Source: CAZNPA01 sp964575095
GTDB lineage: Bacteria > Pseudomonadota > Alphaproteobacteria > Rickettsiales > SXRF01
DNA length: 64,000 nucleotides
Assembly (NCBI GenBank): GCA_964575095.1
Contig: CAZNPA010000004.1
Coordinates: 183,424-247,423 of the forward strand
Direction: 5' to 3'
The translations under genes were made by a program, and so were the position numbers. Below are positions 25,770 to 33,982 of this stretch, in pieces; the stretch's first letter is position 1, and every line of letters starts with the position of its first letter. The notes below the pieces were generated by a model that had not been told where the DNA came from, did no database searches, and saw only the letters and a program-made list of their open reading frames with translations.

Positions 25770-26035
25770 AAAAACGAAACGAAATGCATTTTAGGACGCT
25801 GTCGCTAGCGAAATGCCGGGCCTTGCGTCCCCGCATAGCATTCGCGCCGGAAGGACCCAAAAAGGCCTGACGCAATGTAATCGGCTCTGGCGCTTGATCT
25901 CCTCGCATACATTTGTAAAGGCCATTTCGTTTCTGATGGTGCATGAGTGCTACTGCCATCCGTAAAAGTGCACGTTTTGTTCGGACTTGTGCAGGTTTTT
26001 GGCAGAATTGTGCACGATTTTGCAGCTTTGGTGCC
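25770..26035 (+). repeat. Composite dispersed repeat B, copy 1
   Basis: The left 97 bp (25770-25866: AAACGAAACGAAAT, GTCGCTAGCGA, GCCTTGCGTCCCCGCAT, GCCGGAAGGACCCAAAA) match 48560-48657 in the same orientation. About 100 bp further on, both loci carry three degenerate units of about 21 bp built on GTGCACG followed by a T-rich stretch (here 25968-26033). ORFs that cross it (for example 25765-25959 minus) read repeat sequence and are not real genes. Confidence 0.8.
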
Positions 26036-26061
26036 GCCAGATAGCGATGCCGTCAAGGCTG

Positions 26062-26075
26062 TTGATCGCAATCAA
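26062..26075 (+). promoter_or_regulatory. FNR/Dnr-type box upstream of usp
   Basis: TTGATCGCAATCAA is a full match to TTGAT-N4-ATCAA. A 22-bp gap leads to TAGGGT (26098-26103), the likely -10, so the box is centred near -41.5. It should drive usp and the host-attachment-family gene. Confidence 0.85.
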
Positions 26076-26130
26076 ACACCTCACTCCGTTCTGCCGCTAG
26101 GGTGCTTTTACACAAAAAAGGAGCACCACC

Positions 26131-26997
26131 ATGACCATCAAATCCATCCTCTGCATTTTCGGCAGTTCTCAGGACGAGCTGAGCGCTTTGAATACGGCAT
26201 TTATATTGGGGAAGACCTATGGCGCGCAGATCCGCGTACTGCACGTTTCATCCGACCCGAGCGCCTATGCCAGTGTTTATGGCGAAGGCATCATCGGCAG
26301 CGCTTCCATTATCGAAGCCATAGAGAAAGAAAATGCGCAGCGCTTGAATAAGGCAAAGCAATATGTGGTTTCCTTTGCCGCCAAGCATCATATTTCACTC
26401 GATGCACCGGAGTCTCCTGCGCACCATACATCGGCCCGGTTCGTGCACGGGGTGGGCATGATCGATTCCACCATTGCGCGCGAGGGGCGGCTCTGCGATG
26501 TAATCGTGGCCGGTAAATACGATGGAAAATCGCATGATGTCATTACACCCGCGCTGTTCGATACCGGCCGGCCGGTGCTGATCATGCCGCCTGCAAAAAA
26601 TGGCATGGGCGAGTGGCAAGACAAGACCGTTGCACTGGCCTGGAACGGCAGCCTGCAGTCGGCCCGCGCACTATATAACGCAATCCCTTTGCTGGCGCGC
26701 ACCGAAAAGCTCTACCTGCTAACGGTGGAAGGGCACGGCCATACACATGATCTGGCGGCGGAAGCGGCTTTAATGGAATATCTGCGCGCCCATGGCATCA
26801 ATGCCCAGGCAATCCTGGTCGGTGGCGGCAATTACCGCACGGACGGCGAAGCGCTACTAATGCGCGCCAAGGACTTAAAAGCCGATCTGCTGGTGATGGG
26901 AGCCTATGGCCATAGCATGTTCCGCGAGATGGTGCTGGGCGGTGTTACCGAACATATGCTGCAGAAAGCGGATATACCGCTGCTGATGTCACATTAA
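26131..26997 (+). CDS. Tandem universal stress protein (UspA family)
   Basis: This 288-residue protein contains two Usp domains (about 1-150 and 155-287). The second has the nucleotide-binding pattern G-2x-G-9x-G (MGAYGHSMFREMVLGG). Two-domain Usp proteins under Anr/FNR control support survival without oxygen in pseudomonads. The start has a GGAGCACCACC leader. The next gene begins 13 bp downstream and should share its transcript. Confidence 0.92.
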   Translation: MTIKSILCIFGSSQDELSALNTAFILGKTYGAQIRVLHVSSDPSAYASVYGEGIIGSASIIEAIEKENAQRLNKAKQYVVSFAAKHHISLDAPESPAHHTSARFVHGVGMIDSTIAREGRLCDVIVAGKYDGKSHDVITPALFDTGRPVLIMPPAKNGMGEWQDKTVALAWNGSLQSARALYNAIPLLARTEKLYLLTVEGHGHTHDLAAEAALMEYLRAHGINAQAILVGGGNYRTDGEALLMRAKDLKADLLVMGAYGHSMFREMVLGGVTEHMLQKADIPLLMSH

Positions 26998-27010
26998 AGG
27001 AGTAAAAATC

Positions 27011-27538
27011 ATGACCCGCAGACAAGCCGTGCAAATCGTCAAGCCGCCTGTGACGTGGATTCTCGTCGCCGACAGCAGACAGGCGCAAGTTTATACGCGT
27101 CATAAAGTGGAAAAGCTCATGCCGCTGCTGGGCAATTCCAAGCGCAACCAGTTCTCGGAGATTATTGCCCATGAGCCTGTGCCCGTTCTCGGTATGAAGT
27201 GGGAAGCCGAGTCCGACGACCAATACGAAGTGGGGCGCAATGCCACCGGCATGGTATTCGAAAGTGCGAACAGCGCCCGCTCTATGAGCGAGCCACATAT
27301 GAACGTCAGCGATGAAATCAGGATGCATTTCGCTAAAAAAATCGCAGACCAGTTAAACCGGGCGCGGGAGGAAAAGTTATTCGACCGGCTGGTGCTGGTG
27401 GCCGCGCCGAAAATGCTGGGCGAGATCAAGAAACATTTAAGCGGAAAAACGTTGAAATCCGTTGCGGCGGAGATGCCGAAGGATTTAACGCATTATGATG
27501 GCCAAACGCTGGCGGAACATTTGGAAAGTATCGCCTGA
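27011..27538 (+). CDS. Host-attachment-family (baeRF-like) protein
   Basis: This 175-residue protein matches the 'protein required for attachment to host cells' family: WILVADSRQAQVYT at the start, then FAKKIADQLNRAREEKLFDRLVLVAAPKMLGEIKKHL and a C-terminal KDLTHYDGQTLAEHL. These proteins are related to archaeal release-factor-like (baeRF) folds; their function in free-living bacteria is unclear. It follows usp by 13 bp with an AAAGGAG Shine-Dalgarno, so it belongs to the same anaerobic unit. Confidence 0.85.
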   Translation: MTRRQAVQIVKPPVTWILVADSRQAQVYTRHKVEKLMPLLGNSKRNQFSEIIAHEPVPVLGMKWEAESDDQYEVGRNATGMVFESANSARSMSEPHMNVSDEIRMHFAKKIADQLNRAREEKLFDRLVLVAAPKMLGEIKKHLSGKTLKSVAAEMPKDLTHYDGQTLAEHLESIA

Positions 27539-27568
27539 ATTTATCCTGCTTATGGATTTTTTTGTTAA

Positions 27569-27582
27569 TTGATCGCAATCAA
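27569..27582 (+). promoter_or_regulatory. FNR/Dnr-type box upstream of histidine kinase
   Basis: TTGATCGCAATCAA is identical to the box at 26062. A 22-bp gap leads to TAGCGT as the probable -10. The kinase ATG is at 27640 behind AAAGGAGA. Confidence 0.85.
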
Positions 27583-27639
27583 ACCATCATAGCGCGAGTT
27601 GGCATAGCGTAACCTCAGGCTCAACAAAGGAGACTTTTT

Positions 27640-28401
27640 ATGCAAGCTGTCGCCATCGCTAATTCGCCCTACTGCGCGCCCGCACAGATGGAGAATTTCT
27701 ATTTCGCCGATATGTGCCATGAGATCCGCACACCACTCACGGCTATTCTCGGAATCTCGCAGATTCTGCTTACCCCGATGTGTTCGCCGCAGAAGCAAGG
27801 CCAGTGCGTCCAGGCGCTGCGTGATAGCACCACGATGCTGAAGGAACTGATCGATGTCATGCTGGATAATTTGCGCCTTGAGTCGGGCAAGATGGAACTG
27901 GATCACGCGTCTTTCGATCTTGCTAAGACCGTGCAGGAAGCGGTGCATATCGTTATGCCGAAGGCGGAAGAAAAAGGCCTGAATTTATATGTCCATATCG
28001 GACGGATTCCCGTCTCGCTCATGGGTGATTCGCTGCGCATCCGCCAGATTGTAATTAATCTGCTTTCCAACGCCGTGAAATTCACCGACAGCGGCTATGT
28101 TCGCCTGGACGTGCAGGCGGTGCCGGATACCCACGGAGGTTACCGTGTGCGCATTGCCGTGACCGATAGCGGTATCGGCATAGCGCCACAGCAGCAGGCG
28201 CGGATTTTCGATAAATATACGCAGGCCGAGGCCTCGACCTACCGCAGATACGGCGGCACCGGGCTTGGGCTTACCATCTGCCGCGAACTGGCGCGGTTGA
28301 TGCAGGGCGATATTATGGTAGAAAGCGCGCTCGGCAAGGGTTCCTGCTTTACCGCATTACTGCGCCTGGATGCGGCGGAGGCGATGGCAGCGGCTGCGTA
28401 A
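27640..28401 (+). CDS. Soluble histidine kinase lacking a sensor domain
   Basis: This 253-residue protein is only the transmitter module: phospho-acceptor His27 in CHEIRTPLTAILG, N box VINLLSNAVKFTDSG, G1 DSGIGIAP, F box FDKYTQAEASTYRRYGGTGLGL and G2 GKGSCF. No transmembrane segment, PAS or other input domain precedes the H box. It must sense through a partner or respond to a cytoplasmic cue. No response regulator is adjacent; the nearest are at 1-1000. Its stop abuts the convergent regulator gene. Confidence 0.94.
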   Translation: MQAVAIANSPYCAPAQMENFYFADMCHEIRTPLTAILGISQILLTPMCSPQKQGQCVQALRDSTTMLKELIDVMLDNLRLESGKMELDHASFDLAKTVQEAVHIVMPKAEEKGLNLYVHIGRIPVSLMGDSLRIRQIVINLLSNAVKFTDSGYVRLDVQAVPDTHGGYRVRIAVTDSGIGIAPQQQARIFDKYTQAEASTYRRYGGTGLGLTICRELARLMQGDIMVESALGKGSCFTALLRLDAAEAMAAAA

Positions 28402-29172
28402 TCAAAGAGATTTGCGCTTATGCTCAGCGTCGTGGCGCATCTTCTTTTCCATCGACTGGTGCGTAGCGCAATCCTCCGATACCGAGCACATACCGCAGAC
28501 ATATTGTTCGATGCGCTTAAGGTCGTAAATCATTACGCGCGTGCCTTCCACGGTGATGCCCTGCTCCTTGAGTTTGGCCAGTGTGCGCGAAAAAGTTTCC
28601 AGCTCCATGCCCAGCCGTGAAGCGATTAGGGTTTTGCTATAGGGCAAATCGAAGCTACTGGGATTGAAATCATAGAGCACACACAAACGTTGTAGAAAGC
28701 AAGCCACCAGCTGGGCGGCGGACATGGTTGCCTGGTGTTCGGCCTCCACTTCGGCCAGATGTGCTTGCTGCGAAATCAGCGAAAGCAGGTTTAGCGCAAA
28801 CCCATTGTGTTTCTTAGCCGCTTCCTTAAGCCAGGCTACCGGAAATTCTAATACCACCGAATCCTCTACCGGCACGGCATTAACTCGGTGCGACCGGCAG
28901 GAATCAAGAATCTCGCTTTCGCACATGGTCTGGCCGGATTTTAACACCTCAACAGTTTTTTCATTTCCGTCGGGATTAGCTCGGAACAATTGGAATGTAC
29001 CTTTGACGATGGCATAAAAATGGGTCACCGGCTCGCCATGCGCGAACAGCATCTGCCCTTTCGGACATGAGCGGATATGTCCGCCCTTCATCAGCGCTTC
29101 CTTGTCCTGCTCGGTCATGCCGGAAAACAGGGACAGGCTTTTTGCGCTTTCTGGTAAAATTGCAGGTAGCAT
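28402..29172 (-). CDS. CRP/FNR-family transcriptional regulator with C-terminal Cys cluster
   Basis: This 256-residue protein has a cyclic-nucleotide-binding-like beta roll (about 15-130), a dimerisation helix and a winged helix-turn-helix. The recognition helix contains Glu192, Ser195 and Arg196 (ETFSR), the FNR residue set that reads TTGAT. It lacks the N-terminal four-Cys cluster of classical FNR. Cysteines occur at 36, 84, 92, 158, 164 and in a C-terminal cluster 226, 229 and 235 (CGMCSVSEDC). Redox, NO or haem sensing are possible. It is the likely regulator of the boxes listed here. Confidence 0.92.
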   Translation of the reverse strand: MLPAILPESAKSLSLFSGMTEQDKEALMKGGHIRSCPKGQMLFAHGEPVTHFYAIVKGTFQLFRANPDGNEKTVEVLKSGQTMCESEILDSCRSHRVNAVPVEDSVVLEFPVAWLKEAAKKHNGFALNLLSLISQQAHLAEVEAEHQATMSAAQLVACFLQRLCVLYDFNPSSFDLPYSKTLIASRLGMELETFSRTLAKLKEQGITVEGTRVMIYDLKRIEQYVCGMCSVSEDCATHQSMEKKMRHDAEHKRKSL

Positions 29173-29301
29173 AAAACTCTCGGCTTAAAGTTCCATCGCC
29201 TTCGAGCGGGAACTTAAGAGAATGCCCACACCCTTGCAATTTATTCTTATTCCCCTGAATAATCAATGAATTAATACGCCTGAGCGTTTTTCTCTCTTTT
29301 A

Positions 29302-29315
29302 TTGATTGCAATCAA
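29302..29315 (+). promoter_or_regulatory. FNR/Dnr-type box upstream of small ORF and CBS gene
   Basis: TTGATTGCAATCAA is followed after 22 bp by TAGGGT (29338-29343), the same -10 as at the usp promoter. It could also influence the divergent regulator gene at 29172, but the spacing on that side is less good. Confidence 0.83.
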
Positions 29316-29371
29316 ACCATTCCCCCCTGGACGGGGCTAGGGTCAATCGTCACTTATGCAAAGGAGATTTT

Positions 29372-29536
29372 ATGCAAACCGCTAGAAACTATGTGAACGA
29401 TGCCACTGGCCACATGCCTATCGTTGCGTCTGCAGCGGCAAAGCCGCTCCCTTCCAGCATGCAGGAAATTACCCGCTATGTGGAACAGCTGCTTACCCCC
29501 GAACAGGAAGCCGTCTGCGATATGGCAACGGATTAA
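29372..29536 (+). CDS. Small hypothetical protein (54 aa)
   Basis: The ATG at 29372 has an ideal Shine-Dalgarno (AAGGAGATTTT) and lies directly behind an FNR-type promoter. The protein (MQTARNYVNDATGHMP to PEQEAVCDMATD) is soluble, with no recognised domain and one Cys near the end. The longer frame from 29306 overlaps the promoter. It precedes the CBS gene by 38 bp and is probably co-transcribed. Confidence 0.7.
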   Translation: MQTARNYVNDATGHMPIVASAAAKPLPSSMQEITRYVEQLLTPEQEAVCDMATD

Positions 29537-29574
29537 GTCCTCATTTATTAACCATTGCACTCAAGGAGATTTTT

Positions 29575-30075
29575 ATGAAAGAGATCACAGTAAAAGAAAT
29601 CATGACTGCCCACCCGCACATGATCCAGCCGACGCAGACCGTTAAGGAAGCCGCGAGAATCATGAAAGAAGAGGACATCGGCGTATTGCCGGTCGGCACT
29701 CCAACCAAGGTGTTCGGCATATTAACCGACCGCGACATCACCGTTCGCGTCACCGCCGAAGGGGCAGATCCCGCCAAAGTATTGGTGCAGGAGGCGATGA
29801 CGCACAAGTTCATTACCTGCAATGAGAATGATCCGATTGAGCGCGTGGCGGAGCTGATGCGCAAGCATGACGTGAGCCGCGTAATGGTATCTAATTTTGA
29901 TACGGTAACGGGCATCGCCACTATCGCCGACCTGTTGCGCAACAAAGATAATCGTCAGGAAAGCGACAAGGTGCTGCACCACCTGCTGGGCCGCAAGAAG
30001 CCGGAGAAAAAGCCCAAAATGGGCACGGCGGGCGCTGGTTCCGAAAGCTGCGATACTTACGACGACGCTATTTAA
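29575..30075 (+). CDS. Tandem CBS-domain protein
   Basis: This 166-residue protein consists of two CBS domains (TVKEIMTAHPHMIQPTQTVKEAARIMKEEDIGVLPV; VQEAMTHKFITCNENDPIERVAELMRKHDVSRVMV, at about residues 3-40 and 70-115) and a Lys/Gly-rich tail. CBS pairs bind adenine nucleotides and often report energy state. No enzymatic domain is attached, so it may regulate a partner. The Shine-Dalgarno is AAGGAGATTTTT. Confidence 0.93.
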   Translation: MKEITVKEIMTAHPHMIQPTQTVKEAARIMKEEDIGVLPVGTPTKVFGILTDRDITVRVTAEGADPAKVLVQEAMTHKFITCNENDPIERVAELMRKHDVSRVMVSNFDTVTGIATIADLLRNKDNRQESDKVLHHLLGRKKPEKKPKMGTAGAGSESCDTYDDAI

Positions 30076-30143
30076 CCGTGAAGACCCAACCGATCATTCC
30101 CTGCCCCCCGGCCAAGGCTTCGGAGGACAGGTAAATGCGGGGG

Positions 30144-30470
30144 TTAAGCCGCCAATGATTCGTCCATGCACTCGGCGACGTCGCGCATGATCCGGGCATG
30201 CTCTTTCCAAGTGGTCACCGGCCAGACTTCCGTATGCGCGCCAGCGACCTGGCGGACGATAGCCGATACTTTCATCGCCGTTTCCATATCCGGCGCTTCA
30301 AAGATGTCGAGATAATCATACGGCCCCATGATGGCATAATCCGCTAGCCATTTCACTTTCGGGCAGGCCTTTTTGACTTTTTCGACTACCAGCTTTTCCT
30401 TTTTGCCAATGGTGAAGCTGGGTTTCACTTCCTCGCTGACGAGGCGCGTGAGCAATACAAATGTTGTCAT
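30144..30470 (-). CDS. GYD-domain protein
   Basis: This 108-residue protein fits the GYD family (TTFVLLTRL at the start, GPYDYLDIFEAPDMETAMKVSAIVR, EVWPVTTW). The family is widespread and of unknown role. I chose the ATG at 30470 because AGGAG lies 7 nt upstream; an ATG at 30476 is too close to it. It follows the membrane protein at 30481-30918 in one transcript. Confidence 0.83.
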   Translation of the reverse strand: MTTFVLLTRLVSEEVKPSFTIGKKEKLVVEKVKKACPKVKWLADYAIMGPYDYLDIFEAPDMETAMKVSAIVRQVAGAHTEVWPVTTWKEHARIMRDVAECMDESLAA

Positions 30471-30480
30471 GATCATTCTC

Positions 30481-30918
30481 CTAAAGGTTAGAGGCTTGAT
30501 TAAAACAGGGATGCCAGGTGCAGGCGGCGGACTGCATGTATTGCCACCATTCGCACAGGACAAGCCCACCGATCACCATCGTCACGATTCCGGCGATGGG
30601 AAATAGAACGCGCTGGCGCGGCTCATACCAGGCCAGCATCATGAGCATGGCATTCGGGAAAAGCGTATAGACAAAGCCTTCCGCAATCGCCTTGACGCCG
30701 AGAAGCGTAAGCAGCAGCGGCATCCCTTCCCATTTCCAATGGAAACCGACGATAAATGTTCCCACCAGCAGATGCAGGTAACCTATCATCAGTGCGGCAG
30801 GCTGCCCTGCCTTATGAACGTGTTTGAGATATTCGGCCCAGCCTTTTCCGTGGATAAGGAAGGAAAACCCTATTACCAGGGCGCTGATACCGATCATGAA
30901 TGCGACTGCGTGTTCCAT
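30481..30918 (-). CDS. Small integral membrane protein
   Basis: This 145-residue protein has about four hydrophobic helices (MEHAVAFMIGISALVIGFSFLI at the start is the first, cut here at its natural end) and a charged loop with WYEPRQR. I do not recognise its family. It starts behind the divergent FNR box at 30972; in this direction TAGGAT follows the box by 21 bp as a -10. The AAGGAGACA before the ATG is a strong ribosome site. Confidence 0.75.
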   Translation of the reverse strand: MEHAVAFMIGISALVIGFSFLIHGKGWAEYLKHVHKAGQPAALMIGYLHLLVGTFIVGFHWKWEGMPLLLTLLGVKAIAEGFVYTLFPNAMLMMLAWYEPRQRVLFPIAGIVTMVIGGLVLCEWWQYMQSAACTWHPCFNQASNL

Positions 30919-30971
30919 TGTGTCTCCTTTCGATGAGATAAGGCATCCTATCGCGTTTAGTTTTGAAGGGT

Positions 30972-30985
30972 TTGATTGCGATCAA
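30972..30985. promoter_or_regulatory. FNR/Dnr-type box between divergent units
   Basis: TTGATTGCGATCAA lies midway between the membrane protein/GYD pair (minus) and the DUF883-to-phosphoketolase operon (plus). On the plus side TACTTT follows after 21 bp; on the minus side TAGGAT follows after 21 bp. A single box may thus control both directions. Confidence 0.83.
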
Positions 30986-31044
30986 ACCTTTTCTATCCGC
31001 CCATGTTACTTTCGCCTTACTAACCACAACCAAAGGAGATTTTT

Positions 31045-31269
31045 ATGTTTTCTGCTACCAAAGACAAAAGCTGCTGCACCAAAGATGACGTTGCCGCTCT
31101 CGCCAATAAAGCGGGGCACAAGTTGCGCGAAGTCGTCGATTCAGCAACGGACGAAGCGCGCGATGCAAAAGCCACGATCATCAAGGAAGTGCGCCAGCAC
31201 CCGGTGCAGGCAAGCGCAATCGCAGCTGGAATCGGCCTGGTGCTCGGATTTCTTCTGCGCCGCCGCTAG
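31045..31269 (+). CDS. DUF883 (ElaB/YqjD)-like membrane-anchored protein
   Basis: This 74-residue protein has an amphipathic helical body (VAALANKAGHKLREVVDSATDEA) and a C-terminal hydrophobic anchor ending in LLRRR, as in ElaB/YqjD proteins that tie ribosomes to the inner membrane in stationary-phase E. coli. Two cysteines (SCCTK) are near the start. The Shine-Dalgarno is AAAGGAGATTTT. It leads the operon that ends with the PRPP-synthetase homologue. Confidence 0.82.
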   Translation: MFSATKDKSCCTKDDVAALANKAGHKLREVVDSATDEARDAKATIIKEVRQHPVQASAIAAGIGLVLGFLLRRR

Positions 31270-31281
31270 AGGACTTACGCC

Positions 31282-31671
31282 ATGTCAAAGATAGACGGTC
31301 TTGTCGGTATAAGCATGATTGCCCGCCTGATCGCGGGTAACATGCTCTACCGGCGAGTCGTCACCAATGTAGCGGCGGTCGTGTTAATGACCGTTATTAC
31401 CGGCATGCTGACGGGCGCGCTGCTGCTGGGCGGATGTTATGCCGCCTATCTCGCGCTTATCCGGCATGGGCTTGAAGCAGACGCGGCGGCGCTGATCATC
31501 GGCAGCTTCATGATATTGGCAACCGTAATCTGCGCCATCTTCACCATCCTCTTTGTCCGTAAACTGCGGGACGCGCTGCTGCCCGCACCGGCCATTCCGC
31601 AGATTAAACGCATCGCCTCCGCTTTTGTGGACGGGTTCAACGAATCCGGGCATAAAGAAGAGCGTTCCTGA
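31282..31671 (+). CDS. Small two-helix membrane protein (YqjE/holin-III-like)
   Basis: This 129-residue protein has two long hydrophobic segments (about 28-60 and 70-95) and a charged C-terminus. The arrangement DUF883 followed by a YqjE-like protein resembles E. coli yqjDE. It probably sits in the inner membrane. It lies 12 bp after the DUF883 gene and upstream of phosphoketolase. Confidence 0.75.
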   Translation: MSKIDGLVGISMIARLIAGNMLYRRVVTNVAAVVLMTVITGMLTGALLLGGCYAAYLALIRHGLEADAAALIIGSFMILATVICAIFTILFVRKLRDALLPAPAIPQIKRIASAFVDGFNESGHKEERS

Positions 31672-31687
31672 AAATAATGAGGCGGTT

Positions 31688-33982
31688 ATTTCGTACACTC
31701 CCGACCAATGGAAAGAAGGATATGGCGTTATCCGGCATCAGCCGGAAACGTTGCACCGCGTTCAGTCGCTGCTCGCATATCTAAAAGGCGACGCTATCCA
31801 CGGCGATCACCGGACGCCGGAAACACTTTTAGCTGCTGCTGACCGGCTTGCCAGCGCGGCCATGTGGCTGGCGGTGCATCAGGCCTATTCTAAGAATATT
31901 TATCTCGACGGCAGGCATCTAAAAACAGAAGATTTCAAGCCCGATCCGCAGGGGCATCTCGGCGGATCGCTTAATATGATTCCCGCCTATGTCGGCTATC
32001 TGCTGGCCAATGCACTCACCGGCTTCACGCGCAGCTGGGTGATGGAACAAGGGCACGCAGTCGCAGCGATCGACAATACCAACCTGCTGGTCGGCAATAT
32101 GACCAAGGCGCATGCCGAGCGTTACGATCTTTCCAATAAAGGCCTTACCCGCTTCGCCCGCGATTTTTATTCCTATGCACTGAATAAGGAAGGCAAGCCG
32201 GATTCTCCGCTGGGCAGCCATGTCAACGCGCATACGGCGGGCGGCATCATGGAAGGCGGCTATCTTGGTTTTGCCGGACTGGAATATGTCCACATGCCGC
32301 TGCCCGGCGAGCGGCTGGTCGCTTTCCTGAGCGATGGCGCATGGGAAGAACAAAGAGGCTCCGACTGGGCGCCGCGCTGGTGGCGGGCGCAAGACTGTGG
32401 CCTCGTGGTGCCTATCATGATCGCCAATGGCAGACGCATCGACCAGCGCACTACCATGGCGCAGGAAGGCGGTGCACAGTGGTTCGCTCATTATCTTAAA
32501 ATGCAGGGTTTCGATCCCGTTATCATCGACGGGCGCGATCCGTTGGCCTTCGCTTGGGCAATCATCGAATGTGAGCAGAAGCTACGCGTGCAGGAAGAAA
32601 CGGGTAACACGCATATCCGTCTTCCTTACGTCATCGCCGTTGCGCCCAAAGGCGCGGGATTTTACGGCGAAGGCACCAACGCCGCGCATAACCTGCCGCT
32701 GGGTGAGAATCCATCCAAAAGTAAAAAAGCCGCCGGACTGTTTAACAAGCATGCGCATAAGCTCTGGGTTCCCGAAAAGGAATTAAAAACCGCCGCAGCA
32801 TTTTTTCAGAAACACAAGGCAACCAAGCGCGCGCGGGAGCGCGATAATCCCATCGCCAATCGCCATGTGAAGCTGGAAACCCTGCCCAAAATCCTCTTTG
32901 CCGATAAAGAAAAAAAGCGTAGCCCGATGGACGCCATCGATAATGTGTTCAAGGAGACGGCGCTGCTCAATCCGCAGCTACGCCCGCGCGTCGGCAATCC
33001 CGACGAAATGCTTTCCAACCGCATGGATGACACGTTGCGCTACGCCGATTTCCGCGTGGCTGATGTTGAAAAAGGCAGCGAAGAATCCATCACCGGTAAT
33101 GTCATCACCGCGCTGAATGAGGAAGCCATCGCTGCCGCAGCATTCGGCAACAAAGGCGGCCTCAACCTGATCGTCACTTATGAAGCTTTCGGCGAGAAGA
33201 TGCATGGCATCGCGCGACAGGAGGTGATTTTCTCTCGCCATCAACAAGAGGCAGGCAAACCGCCCGGCTGGCTCTCGGTGCCGCTGGTGCTGACCTCAAA
33301 TACTTGGGAGAACGGCAAGAATGAATTGTCGCACCAGGATACGTCGATGGCCGAATGCATGCTGGGGGAAAGCTCAGATGTCAGCCGCGTATTTTTTCCC
33401 GCTGATTACAACACCGCCGCCTTTCTGATGGGTGAAGTTTACATAACCCACGGCCAGGTGTGGACGATGGTCATGGCCAAGCAGAAAGCGCCGGTTTGGT
33501 TCAGCTGGGAGGAATGCGGTCTGCTCTGGCGGCAGGGTGCGCTGCGGCTTTCATGGGCGGGATATAAGCCGGAAACGGCGAGTTTGACGCTGATCGCCAT
33601 CGGCACCTATCAATTACTGGAAACGCTGAAAGCATCGAAAGAATTGGCGGCAAAAAAAGTTTCGCATGGCGTGGTCTATATTCAAGAACCGGGGAAATTG
33701 CGCGAGCCGCGCAACGACGGCGAACGCAGGCATGGCGCATCCGATAAAATCATCGGCAAGCTTATTCCGCCTAGCACAAAAGAACTTCTGCTCGTCACAC
33801 ACACCCGTCCGGAAGTGATGGTGGGAACATTGCAACGGCTGTGGCAAGGCCGGAAACTCAAGGCACTCGGATTTATCAACGAAGGCGGCACGCTCGACAG
33901 CGATGGCATGCTGTTCGTCAACCGCTGTTCTGCGTCACATATCGCGGAAGAAGCCCAGCGCCTATTGGGAGCGCGGAAATGA
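31688..33982 (+). CDS. xfp: Divergent phosphoketolase (TPP enzyme)
   Basis: About 764 residues resemble xylulose-5-phosphate/fructose-6-phosphate phosphoketolase, which uses TPP and phosphate to split sugar phosphates into acetyl phosphate and an aldose phosphate. Visible landmarks are GHLGGSLNMIPAYVGYL, GSHVNAHTAGGIMEGGYLG, LSDGAWEEQRGSDWAPRWW, PDEMLSNRMDDTL, LTSNTWENGKNELSHQDTSM and RVFFPADYNTAAF. No ATG or GTG exists in frame before the conserved region. The best initiation site is an ATT at 31688 behind GAGG; a TTG at 31625 is an alternative. It overlaps the next gene by 4 bp. Confidence 0.85.
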   Translation: MSYTPDQWKEGYGVIRHQPETLHRVQSLLAYLKGDAIHGDHRTPETLLAAADRLASAAMWLAVHQAYSKNIYLDGRHLKTEDFKPDPQGHLGGSLNMIPAYVGYLLANALTGFTRSWVMEQGHAVAAIDNTNLLVGNMTKAHAERYDLSNKGLTRFARDFYSYALNKEGKPDSPLGSHVNAHTAGGIMEGGYLGFAGLEYVHMPLPGERLVAFLSDGAWEEQRGSDWAPRWWRAQDCGLVVPIMIANGRRIDQRTTMAQEGGAQWFAHYLKMQGFDPVIIDGRDPLAFAWAIIECEQKLRVQEETGNTHIRLPYVIAVAPKGAGFYGEGTNAAHNLPLGENPSKSKKAAGLFNKHAHKLWVPEKELKTAAAFFQKHKATKRARERDNPIANRHVKLETLPKILFADKEKKRSPMDAIDNVFKETALLNPQLRPRVGNPDEMLSNRMDDTLRYADFRVADVEKGSEESITGNVITALNEEAIAAAAFGNKGGLNLIVTYEAFGEKMHGIARQEVIFSRHQQEAGKPPGWLSVPLVLTSNTWENGKNELSHQDTSMAECMLGESSDVSRVFFPADYNTAAFLMGEVYITHGQVWTMVMAKQKAPVWFSWEECGLLWRQGALRLSWAGYKPETASLTLIAIGTYQLLETLKASKELAAKKVSHGVVYIQEPGKLREPRNDGERRHGASDKIIGKLIPPSTKELLLVTHTRPEVMVGTLQRLWQGRKLKALGFINEGGTLDSDGMLFVNRCSASHIAEEAQRLLGARK

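Noticed and set aside
25966..26035. Three 21-bp GTGCAC units as a CRISPR array
   Set aside because: The units are degenerate and contiguous, with no unique spacers or cas genes.
25765..26071. Minus-strand ORFs over repeat B copy 1
   Set aside because: They translate a dispersed repeat; a similar pseudo-peptide (GPSG, MRGRKAR) appears at 48467-48652.
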